A stretch of DNA of 7,711 nt from assembly GCA_016194465.1 (NCBI GenBank), contig JACQBO010000002.1:1-7711 (forward strand). Reading direction: 5' to 3'. The number at the start of each line of letters is the position of its first letter. Position 1 is the first letter of the stretch. Source of the DNA: Candidatus Kerfeldbacteria bacterium (lineage in GTDB: Bacteria; Patescibacteriota; Patescibacteriia; SBBC01; CAIJZX01). Positions 1 to 3,864 of this stretch are shown piece by piece. Position numbers and translations under genes: made by a program. Under the pieces are notes generated by a model. That model was not told the DNA's origin, ran no database searches, and saw only the letters and a list, made by a program, of their open reading frames with translations.

Positions 1-9
1 TTACATGGT

Positions 10-41
10 GCGCTCGTAGCTCAATGGATAGCCCCGCACCA
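10..41 (+). pseudogene. tRNA-Arg-like 5' half (acceptor + D arm)
   Basis: Bases 10-16 (GCGCTCG) match a tRNA acceptor 5' strand. They are followed by TA, the D-stem strand GCTC (19-22) and a D loop AATGGATA, as in Arg(ACG)-type tRNAs. The tRNA pattern stops at base 31, before the second D-stem strand and the anticodon arm, and continues into CCCCGCACCA. The acceptor strand pairs with bases 204-210 (CGGGCGC) with one G.T pair, so this half and the 3' half at 156-214 could be parts of one tRNA interrupted by the intact tRNA-Arg(TCG). About 11-12 nt of D and anticodon stem are missing if the halves are simply joined. It is therefore more likely a remnant than a working gene. Confidence 0.6.
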
Positions 42-171
42 GGCGCGCAATATCTCCCCAATGGTGCGCCCTTAGCTCAGTGGATAGAGTACTTGGCTTC
101 GGACCAAGGGGTCGCAGGTTCGAGTCCTGCAGGGCGCACCATTGGGGGAACACGGGCGCTTCGGTGCGGGG
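32..171. repeat. Long imperfect inverted repeat enclosing tRNA-Arg(TCG)
   Basis: The outer arms CCCCGCACC (32-40) and GGTGCGGGG (163-171) are perfect 9-bp complements. The inner arms 56-72 and 131-147 are perfect 17-bp complements that include the tRNA acceptor stem. The stretch between them is partly complementary. The transcript can therefore fold into one long hairpin with the tRNA at the tip, whose base enters the two tRNA halves at 10-31 and 172-214. Confidence 0.85.
66..141 (+). tRNA. tRNA-Arg (anticodon TCG), CCA encoded
   Basis: A full cloverleaf can be drawn. The acceptor is GCGCCCT (66-72) with AGGGCGC (131-137). The D stem is GCTC/GAGT with loop AGTGGATA. The anticodon stem is CTTGG/CCAAG with loop CTTCGGA, giving anticodon TCG (reads CGA and related Arg codons). 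The variable loop is 5 nt. The T stem is GCAGG/CCTGC with loop TTCGAGT, then discriminator A138 and encoded CCA 139-141. Length is 73 nt plus CCA. The acceptor pairing continues past the gene: TGGT before base 66 pairs with ACCA, and CCCCAA pairs with TTGGGG, making a 17-bp perfect helix (56-72 with 131-147). The CCA end would therefore be hidden in the precursor. Confidence 0.95.
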
Positions 172-214
172 TCGGACCAAGAGGTTGGGGGTTCGAGTCC
201 CTCCGGGCGCACCA
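156..214 (+). pseudogene. tRNA-Arg-like 3' half (anticodon 3' side, T arm, CCA)
   Basis: From base 172 the sequence aligns without gaps to the 3' part of the neighbouring tRNA-Arg(TCG), including TCGGACCAAG of the anticodon loop and stem. It then has T stem GGGGG/CCCTC (187-191, 199-203), loop TTCGAGT, acceptor CGGGCGC (204-210), discriminator A and CCA (212-214). The T arm and acceptor resemble Arg(ACG)-type tRNAs. No D arm is present. A bulged stem CTT-C-GG (159-164) with CCAAG (177-181) can be drawn but leaves a 12-nt loop. GCGCTTC (156-162) could imitate an acceptor 5' strand with G.T pairs. It is not a complete tRNA alone. It is either the second half of an interrupted gene with bases 10-31, or a decayed duplicate. 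Confidence 0.6.
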
Positions 215-220
215 AAACTG

Positions 221-321
221 GTCGCGAAGCGACACTTTGAACATCTCGCCCGAGGGGACGAGAAGGGCGCGCCCATAGAAGCGCCCCGGCCGCGCAGCGG
301 CGAGTCCCTCTAGGCGCACCA
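221..321 (+). pseudogene. Hairpin plus tRNA-like 3' end with interrupted T loop
   Basis: The segment opens with a GTCGC-GAA-GCGAC hairpin (221-233) and a CTCG-CC-CGAG hairpin (245-254). It ends in TAGGCGCACCA (311-321), a normal tRNA 3' end with CCA. Its T-stem strands GAGGG (252-256) and CCCTC (306-310) pair, but instead of a 7-nt T loop there are 49 nt between them. The tetranucleotide CGAG flanks the extra material (259-262 and 301-304). No matching D or anticodon arm is visible. The segment GGGACGAG...CGGCGAGTCCC recurs in the second tRNA cluster at 783-816. Confidence 0.5.
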
Positions 322-328
322 AAAAAAT

Positions 329-496
329 ATGAAATCTCTCATCTGGATCGGCGTGTTTCTCGGTTCAACGCTCGGCAGTGCGGTGCCCTTGCTGTGGCAC
401 GCGGGGTGGCTGTCATTCTCATCAATCATCGGGAGTACCGTCGGCGGCTTGGTGGGCATCTGGGCCGGTTACAAAATAGGAAGTCAATACTTCTAG
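329..496 (+). CDS. Small two-helix membrane protein, 55 aa
   Basis: The ATG at 329 opens a 55-codon frame ending in TAG at 494-496. The protein starts MKSLIWIGVFLGSTLGS and is almost wholly hydrophobic. It has two predicted membrane helices (about residues 3-23 and 27-49), the second glycine-rich in a zipper-like pattern (GSTVGGLVGIWAGYKIG). Short proteins of this pattern are familiar to me from Patescibacteria; I cannot name a function. There is no Shine-Dalgarno site. The start lies only 7 nt after a tRNA-like CCA end, so it may be co-transcribed with the tRNA cluster and freed by tRNA 3'-end processing (inference). Hydrophobicity pattern, lysine-positive N-terminus and a clean stop make it a real gene rather than a chance frame. 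Confidence 0.75.
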   Translation: MKSLIWIGVFLGSTLGSAVPLLWHAGWLSFSSIIGSTVGGLVGIWAGYKIGSQYF

Positions 497-511
497 AATC
501 GGCGGCTTGCG

Positions 512-544
512 GCGGACTTGATTTTTTGTTATGGTCAAGGCCGC
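512..544. repeat. Inverted repeat with T6 loop before tRNA-Pro cluster
   Basis: GCGGACTTGA (512-521) pairs with TCAAGGCCGC (535-544) at 9 of 10 positions, around a 13-nt loop starting with six T. It lies between the small membrane gene and the tRNA-Pro cluster. It has no T tract after the stem, so it is not a typical intrinsic terminator. Role unknown. Confidence 0.5.
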
Positions 545-546
545 TG

Positions 547-572
547 CGGGGTAGCGCCTGCTTCTTGCCCCG
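547..572 (+). pseudogene. tRNA-Pro-like 5' remnant
   Basis: CGGGG (547-551) matches the tRNA-Pro acceptor 5' strand. TAGCGC (552-557) matches the end of its D arm, and CCTGCTT (557-563) matches the 5' anticodon stem and loop of the intact tRNA-Pro(TGG) nearby. The first part of the D arm is missing. It ends in CCCCG (568-572), which can close a mini-acceptor with its own CGGGG, or pair with CGGGG at 704-708. Joined at the anticodon loop to the 3' half (709-751), it would restore a Pro anticodon stem-loop of CGG or TGG type, depending on the join. Confidence 0.55.
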
Positions 573-718
573 TACAACACCATCAATTATTTCCCGCAGA
601 GTCGGGGCGTGGCGCAGTTGGTAGCGCGCCTGCTTTGGGAGCAGGAGGTCCCGAGTTCGAGTCTCGGCGCCCCGACTCTGCGGACAAAACGGCGGTGTTT
701 ATTCGGGGTGGGAGCAGG
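557..718. repeat. Long imperfect inverted repeat enclosing tRNA-Pro(TGG)
   Basis: Nested complementary blocks occur in order: CCTGCT (557-562) with AGCAGG (713-718), CCCCG (568-572) with CGGGG (704-708), AACACC (576-581) with GGTGTT (694-699), and 594-609 with 668-683 (16 bp perfect, includes the tRNA acceptor). The outermost block is the anticodon stem of a second tRNA-Pro, so the whole structure behaves like an anticodon arm drawn out into a long hairpin with a complete tRNA at its tip. Confidence 0.85.
603..675 (+). tRNA. tRNA-Pro (anticodon TGG), CCA not encoded
   Basis: A full cloverleaf can be drawn. The acceptor is CGGGGCG (603-609) with CGCCCCG (668-674), perfect. The D stem is GCGC/GCGC with loop AGTTGGTA. 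The anticodon stem is CCTGC/GCAGG with loop TTTGGGA, giving anticodon TGG (636-638), Pro. The variable loop is AGGTC. The T stem is CCGAG/CTCGG with loop TTCGAGT, and the discriminator is A675. The next bases are CTC, so CCA must be added after transcription, unlike the tRNA-Arg upstream. The acceptor helix continues outward without mismatch to 16 bp (594-609 with 668-683), so 5' leader and 3' trailer pair in the precursor. Confidence 0.95.
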
Positions 719-751
719 AGGCCGCCGGTTCGAGTCCGGCATCCCCGACCA
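704..751 (+). pseudogene. tRNA-Pro-like 3' half with CCA
   Basis: TGGGAGCAGG (709-718) is the 3' anticodon loop and stem of a tRNA-Pro. It is followed by variable loop AGGCC, T stem GCCGG/CCGGC (724-728, 736-740) with loop TTCGAGT, acceptor ATCCCCG (741-747), discriminator A748 and CCA (749-751). The 5' half is absent: CGGGG (704-708) joins directly to the anticodon 3' side. The T arm and acceptor differ from the intact tRNA-Pro(TGG), so it derives from another proline isoacceptor. It pairs with the remnant at 547-563 through both acceptor (CGGGG/CCCCG) and anticodon stem. Confidence 0.65.
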
Positions 752-753
752 TT

Positions 754-768
754 CGGCGCTGAGCGCCG
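754..768 (+). repeat. Short GC hairpin after tRNA-Pro cluster
   Basis: CGGCGC (754-759), loop TGA, GCGCCG (763-768): a perfect 6-bp stem 2 nt after a CCA end. It occupies the same place as the GTCGC-GAA-GCGAC hairpin (221-233) after the tRNA-Arg cluster. No T tract follows, so it may be a processing or stability element rather than a terminator (inference). Confidence 0.6.
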
Positions 769-782
769 TTTCCACCCGAGAC

Positions 783-816
783 GGGACGAGCATGTTTCGC
801 AGGAACGGCGAGTCCC
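783..816 (+). repeat. GGGACGAG...CGGCGAGTCCC element (second copy)
   Basis: GGGAC (783-787) pairs with GTCCC (812-816). CGAG appears on both sides of an 18-nt insert (787-790 and 809-812), and the right side reads CGGCGAGTCCC. The same flanks occur at 255-308 with a 38-nt insert. In both copies the element is preceded by CCCGAG and by a short hairpin. The pattern resembles a tRNA T arm split in its loop. Function unknown. Confidence 0.5.
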
Positions 817-828
817 AAGACGCAGTTC

Positions 829-906
829 CCCCGGATCGTAGTCCGGGGCCAGCCCGCCCCGCAGACCACGAGTGAAGCGAGTGGTTGTACGGGGTCACCC
901 CGACCA
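829..906 (+). pseudogene. Series of tRNA-Pro acceptor-like mini-hairpins
   Basis: CCCCGG (830-835) and CCGGGG (843-848) form a stem around ATCGTAG, like a T arm. CGGGGC (844-849) alternatively pairs with GCCCCG (856-861), with an ACCA at 865-868. CGGGG (890-894) and CCCCG (898-902) close a 3-nt loop followed directly by ACCA (903-906), a tRNA-Pro acceptor stem and CCA tail with the whole body deleted. Between them CCAC (866-869) pairs with GTGG (881-884) around a GAAGCGA core. These look like successive deletion products of tRNA-Pro copies. Confidence 0.45.
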
Positions 907-920
907 GAACAGCGAAGTGA

Positions 921-950
921 GACAATAAAGAGCCGCCTCGAGGGCGGATC
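921..950 (-). terminator. Possible terminator after pilT
   Basis: On the minus strand a CCGCC-CTCGA-GGCGG hairpin (933-947) is followed by CTCTTTATTGTC. The T tract is interrupted, so it is a weak intrinsic terminator. A second, perfect 9-bp hairpin (971-992, loop of 4) overlaps the pilT stop codon without any T tract and could protect the 3' end. Confidence 0.4.
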
Positions 951-989
951 TTCAGGACTTCGGCTCAGGATGATTCTGCTGTGGCAGAA

Positions 990-1974
990 TCACTTCAGCT
1001 CGCTCGGATTGACCATGAACGACAAAGCCACGCTCTCCGAAATAGCCCCATCGAGGTACATTTTTTTGATGTTTTGGTCCATGGTAAACATGCCGTCTTC
1101 GGCGCTGGTTTGGATCGCCGTCTTGATCTGCGCGATTTTGTTTTCCCGGATCAGGTTGGCAACGGCGGGAGTGTTGATTAGTACTTCGCGTGCCGCCACT
1201 CGGCCACCCTGAGCGGCGGGCAACAATTGCTGCGAAATAATGCCTTTCAAAAAGAGCGAAATCTGGAGGCGAACCTGAGCTTGCTGGTACGGCGGAAAGA
1301 CGTCGATGATCCGGTCAATCGTTTGGGCGGCGTTGAGCGTGTGGAGGGTAGCCAAGACCAGGTGGCCAGTTTCGGCCAGGGTGATCGTCCTGAGCAAAAC
1401 TCATCATGTCCGTGCCAAGCTGCCGCTGCTTAATGATTGACAGTTTCGGTTCATAGACAAACTCGATCGGGTCTTCCAGGGTAACGATGTGCGTGCTTCG
1501 TTCCGAGTTGATCAAGTTGATCATCGCCGCCAGGGTGGTCGATTTTCCCATGCCGGTTGGACCAGTCACCAGCACTAAGCCCTGCTTGAGCCGGGCCAAG
1601 TCATAGGTCACTGGCGGCATACTGATCTCTTCCATGGTCGGGATTTTTTGGGTGATAATCCGAGCGACCATTCCCGCGTTGTTCTTTTCCCAGTGCATGT
1701 TGATCCGAAACCGCGACAGGCCGTCAATTTGATAGCCCAGGTCCAACTCACGTTCGGTATCAAAAACCTCCTTTTGAGTTTCGGTCAGGAGGCTATAGCA
1801 GATGTCCTGGGTCTGCTTCGGGGAGAGCGGTTGATGGTCCGTAAGTTTTTGCAACTCACCTTCGATCCGAATCACCGGCGGTAGCCCGGCGACAATATGG
1901 ACATCAGAGGCGGACTTGCCAACGGCATAGGTAAAGATGTCGTCGATGTACTTACGGGTGCTAGTGGCGGCCAT
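990..1974 (-). pseudogene. pilT: Type IV pilus retraction ATPase PilT, disrupted by internal deletion/frameshift
   Basis: PilT is the hexameric cytoplasmic ATPase that retracts type IV pili. From the ATG at 1974, residues 1-195 carry the PilT N-terminal domain (ASDVHI near 22-27), the Walker A motif GPTGMGKST (138-146) and the Asp box TLEDPIEF. The match stops at SFAQ (codon at 1390-1392). It resumes in another frame at TLAETGHLVLATLHT (about 1382) and runs through DRIIDVFPPYQQAQVR to TGA at 990-992. About 20-30 residues are missing, including the segment that carries Walker B (VGEMRD in relatives). Restored, the product would be about 355 residues, the usual length. It may be a real pseudogene, or a strain or assembly error at short repeats. 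The start is placed by homology and lies about 32 nt after the predicted transcription start. No Shine-Dalgarno site is seen. Confidence 0.85.
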
Positions 1975-2012
1975 AGAGGATACGTTTAGAGCGAATTTTT
2001 TTGCCTGACCCC

Positions 2013-2040
2013 AGTGTACCATCTTTTGACGACCTGTCAA
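2013..2040 (-). promoter_or_regulatory. pilT promoter
   Basis: On the minus strand TTGACA (2040-2035), a 16-nt spacer and TACACT (2018-2013), with TGG just before the -10 box (extended -10). Transcription would start near 2006, about 32 nt before the pilT ATG. Confidence 0.7.
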
Positions 2041-2055
2041 AGAATGGGCTAGAAT
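2026..2055 (+). promoter_or_regulatory. DUF5654 promoter, leaderless
   Basis: TTGACG (2026-2031), an 18-nt spacer and TAGAAT (2050-2055). The -10 box ends 6 nt before the ATG at 2062, so transcription should start at or next to the A of the start codon. Its -35 box and the pilT -35 box form the palindrome TTGAC-GACCT-GTCAA (2026-2040), so the polymerases would compete for the same DNA. Confidence 0.65.
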
Positions 2056-2061
2056 AGGGGC

Positions 2062-2313
2062 ATGGACAATCAAGGAGATCCGTCACCCAACCCGGGCTTG
2101 CCGAATGAGGTCGTCAATCAGATTATCACCCTCCTGCTCGGCGGCCTGAGCCTCGTCGCCGCCTTGGCCTGGAACGACGCGGTGCGACAACTCTTCGACC
2201 GCATCTTCCCGAAAGGCGGCGGGCTGATTGCAAAATTTATGTATGCCGTATTCGTGACCGTGGTGATCGTGATCATTTCTCTGCGGCTCCGACAGTTGAA
2301 ACCGAAAAAATAA
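2062..2313 (+). CDS. DUF5654 family small membrane protein, 83 aa
   Basis: The protein has a short polar N-terminus, then a helix around residues 18-38 containing AALAWNDAVRQLF, a loop with FPKGGG, and a second helix (about 58-77) ending in a basic tail RLRQLKPKK. The AALAWND motif and two-helix layout match my memory of DUF5654, a family frequent in Patescibacteria and some archaea, with unknown function. The size fits the family (about 75-90 aa). The ATG at 2062 lies 6 nt downstream of the -10 box, which implies a leaderless transcript, and there is no room for a Shine-Dalgarno site. It is the only protein gene transcribed rightward between pilT and the window's end gene. It ends 16 nt before a strong bidirectional terminator. 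Confidence 0.85.
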   Translation: MDNQGDPSPNPGLPNEVVNQIITLLLGGLSLVAALAWNDAVRQLFDRIFPKGGGLIAKFMYAVFVTVVIVIISLRLRQLKPKK

Positions 2314-2329
2314 TTCTTTAGCCGAAAAG

Positions 2330-2355
2330 AAAAAACGGCCGATCGGCCGTTTTTT
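2330..2355. terminator. Bidirectional intrinsic terminator
   Basis: Six A, CGGCC, GATC, GGCCG, six T: a perfect palindromic stem that has a U tract when read in either direction. It separates the convergent DUF5654 gene (ends 2313) and DsbA-like gene (ends 2368), and serves both. Confidence 0.95.
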
Positions 2356-2367
2356 GGTTAATCGCGC

Positions 2368-3132
2368 TTAGCTCTTGGCCAAGGCCTGATCGATATACGT
2401 TTGAACCTGAGCCAGGGGGTAGGCACCAGGGATGCCACTAATCGTTTTCCCGTCTTTGCCGACAATGATAACAGTCGGAGTACCGTTGACCCCGGCTTGG
2501 GTGCCATCGGCTTGCTCTTTAGCCACCTGCGCTTGCATTTCGCCGCTGTCCAAACACTTCTGGAATTTATCCTGGTTGACGCCGACTTCTTTGGCCAGCG
2601 GTCCGAGGTCGGCCAGGGCGAAACCAGTGCCATTCGACTGGGTTCGGGTAAAGATCTTATCGGTGAAGTCCCAGAATTTACTCGTTCCGCCGAGCTTGCC
2701 GATACAGAGTCCAGCCTCCGCTTCTTTTTCCGCATTTTGGTGGAACGAGAGGGGATACTGGCGGTAGACAAGCTGAACCTTGCCTTTGTACTGATCAAGG
2801 ATTTGGGCGATGGTCGGCTCGAACTGCTTGCAAAAAGGGCACTCGTAGTCGGAGTACTCAACCAAGCTCAAATCACCGCTGCCGCGAATGTAATCACTGC
2901 TGGTGATAGCGGCGACATTACCGAACGTCTGTGCGGCCGGCGTGGTGCTATTGGTCGGCGCCGCCGCGGCCGTGGTCGTCGTCTTCGTGCTGCCCGATCC
3001 CCATTTCGGCAGCAGCAAGACCATGCCGATAATCGCCGCCGCGGCGACGCCAGCGATCAGGCCGAAAACAAAGGTTAACTTTGGCGAGGCGCCTTGGAAG
3101 AGACCGGAGACTTCAGATTTTGGTGTTTCCAT
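2368..3132 (-). CDS. Membrane-anchored DsbA-like thiol-disulfide oxidoreductase, 254 aa
   Basis: A thioredoxin-fold protein of the DsbA / Thioredoxin_4 type, expected to make or isomerise disulfide bonds outside the membrane. Residues 1-18 are cytoplasmic, 19-41 form one membrane helix, 45-70 are a Thr/Ala/Ser/Pro-rich linker, and the rest is the catalytic domain. The active site is CPFC (98-101) in the context SDYECPFCKQFEP. The cis-proline loop is GTPT (217-220). Two extra cysteines are at 143 and 193. The frame is open further upstream, but the ATG at 3132 gives the start expected for the membrane anchor. It lies about 37 nt after the predicted transcription start, and the upstream ATG would fall in the promoter. 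No Shine-Dalgarno site is seen. Substrates are unknown; exported pilins or surface proteins are plausible (inference). Confidence 0.92.
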   Translation of the reverse strand: METPKSEVSGLFQGASPKLTFVFGLIAGVAAAAIIGMVLLLPKWGSGSTKTTTTAAAAPTNSTTPAAQTFGNVAAITSSDYIRGSGDLSLVEYSDYECPFCKQFEPTIAQILDQYKGKVQLVYRQYPLSFHQNAEKEAEAGLCIGKLGGTSKFWDFTDKIFTRTQSNGTGFALADLGPLAKEVGVNQDKFQKCLDSGEMQAQVAKEQADGTQAGVNGTPTVIIVGKDGKTISGIPGAYPLAQVQTYIDQALAKS

Positions 3133-3162
3133 AGGAACGGTGGATAAGTCAATCAACGAGAT

Positions 3163-3204
3163 TACTACAGGCTGTAGTATACCTGGCCCTGGTGCGGATG
3201 ACAA
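3163..3204 (-). promoter_or_regulatory. DsbA-like gene promoter with operator-like dyad
   Basis: On the minus strand TTGTCA (3204-3199), a 17-nt spacer, and TATACT (3181-3176). The dyad TACTACAG-G-CTGTAGTA (3163-3179; 8-bp perfect arms) overlaps the -10 box and the expected start site, the usual place for a repressor operator. The regulator is unknown. Confidence 0.65.
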
Positions 3205-3222
3205 GGGCTATGGCTGGGGGTA

Positions 3223-3287
3223 TACCCAGCACCATAATGTCTTGGGCAACCCTGGCAAAAATCCCAAATCCATTATGGTGCTGGGTA
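3223..3287. repeat. 17-bp perfect inverted repeat over the ferredoxin stop codon
   Basis: TACCCAGCACCATAATG (3223-3239) and its exact complement (3271-3287) are separated by 31 nt that contain a further TTGGG/CCCAA pair (3242-3246, 3263-3267). The right arm holds the last codons and TAA (3273-3275) of the ferredoxin gene. No U tract follows on the minus strand. On the plus strand GA and seven T follow, but there is no rightward gene to terminate. It may act as an mRNA 3'-end stabiliser, or be a miniature mobile element that supplied the stop codon. Confidence 0.8.
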
Positions 3288-3515
3288 GATTTTTTTACCA
3301 TCCTCGCCATAGAGATAGATGGCCAGGACCGGGCAGACCTTGGCCGCATTTAAAATAGCAGCTTGGTCGGCTCCATGAGCGGGTTTGACGATTGCTTTGT
3401 TTTCCTCGTCTAATTCGAACAGCTCCGGGGCAACGGCCACGCAGGTGGCCGCGCCGATACACAGCTCCCGGTCAACCTCGATCCGCGTAATTTTTGGTAC
3501 GGGAACGTCGGACAT
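3273..3515 (-). CDS. Single-cluster ferredoxin, probably [3Fe-4S], 80 aa
   Basis: A small soluble electron carrier. Cluster ligands visible are C19, C25 and C61 (followed by P62), in the pattern CIGAATCVAVAPELFEL...VCPVLAI. The position that holds the second Cys in [4Fe-4S] ferredoxins (CxxCxxC) is A22, which in the known three-Cys ferredoxins goes with a [3Fe-4S] cluster. The sequence around APELFEL is typical of this single-cluster family. The ATG lies 2 nt after the stop of the acidic protein gene upstream. AGGA at a good distance (inside the end of that gene) can serve as ribosome binding site, so the two are translated from one mRNA. The last codons and TAA lie inside a 17-bp inverted repeat. 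Electron partners are not shown by the sequence; a flavodoxin is encoded 2.9 kb away. Confidence 0.9.
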   Translation of the reverse strand: MSDVPVPKITRIEVDRELCIGAATCVAVAPELFELDEENKAIVKPAHGADQAAILNAAKVCPVLAIYLYGEDGKKIYPAP

Positions 3516-3517
3516 AC

Positions 3518-3772
3518 TTATTCCTGTTCCAGCACATCGGTCTCATGCCCGCTCGTCAGCGATGCTTCCGCTTCCGGCCAGCGGGTCTTCAACTTGGCCG
3601 CGTACTCGACGAGATCGTTGTCATCATCGAGTTCCCCCAGCTCGCGTTTTTCCTCCAACACCTCATCGACCAGGTCGTCGTATGCTTCTTTATCAAATAC
3701 ACCCTCCTCTTGCATCCGGGCTTGAAGCGAGCGAAAGGTGGCGTCAAGATCAAAGGTGAGAAATTCAGTCAT
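3518..3772 (-). CDS. Small acidic protein of unknown function, 84 aa
   Basis: I do not recognise a family. The protein is strongly acidic and predicted mostly helical, with clusters such as DEVLEEKRELGELDDDND (about residues 35-52) and a C-terminus rich in Glu. It has no signal peptide, membrane helix or cysteine, so it should be cytoplasmic. It is the first gene of a two-gene unit: its stop is 2 nt before the ferredoxin ATG and its last codons supply the ferredoxin ribosome binding site. A promoter lies about 37 nt upstream of its ATG. The tight link suggests it accompanies the ferredoxin, but that is inference. The good promoter, start and operon spacing argue for a real gene. Confidence 0.75.
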   Translation of the reverse strand: MTEFLTFDLDATFRSLQARMQEEGVFDKEAYDDLVDEVLEEKRELGELDDDNDLVEYAAKLKTRWPEAEASLTSGHETDVLEQE

Positions 3773-3815
3773 ACGGTCTAGAGCCTTACGAGGATAATAA
3801 GAAAATAGCGGTGTC

Positions 3816-3844
3816 AGTATACAAAAGTATGATCAGAAGAGCAA
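3816..3844 (-). promoter_or_regulatory. Promoter of acidic protein-ferredoxin unit
   Basis: On the minus strand TTGCTC (3844-3839), a 17-nt spacer, and TATACT (3821-3816), the -10 preceded by TTTTG. The predicted start near 3809 leaves a leader of about 37 nt. Confidence 0.6.
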
Positions 3845-3864
3845 GATTTTCACTGCCCCAAATT

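Noticed and set aside
10..214. Group I or group II intron in a tRNA anticodon loop
   Set aside because: The intervening 130-150 nt are too short for such introns, contain a whole tRNA, and show no intron core.
1..322. Several open frames on both strands across the first tRNA cluster
   Set aside because: They translate tRNA genes and remnants (the minus-strand products contain strings typical of translated tRNA genes) and have no protein-like features.
518..541. Possible promoter TTGATT with TTATGG before tRNA-Pro cluster
   Set aside because: Spacing and -10 box do not fit; the T-rich part is the loop of an inverted repeat.
394..925. Frames of 76-112 codons over the second tRNA cluster
   Set aside because: They overlap the tRNA-Pro cluster, have low-complexity arginine-rich products and no start signals; the 55-codon gene at 329-496 is better supported than the 394 frame over it.
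1..930. CRISPR array
   Set aside because: The repeats are tRNA arms of unequal spacing with no unit repeat-spacer pattern.
2401..3078. 225-codon plus-strand frame opposite the DsbA-like gene
   Set aside because: It is antisense to a clearly recognised CPFC thioredoxin-fold gene and has no family features.
2903..3358. 151-codon plus-strand frame
   Set aside because: Shadow of the DsbA gene, its promoter and the ferredoxin gene.
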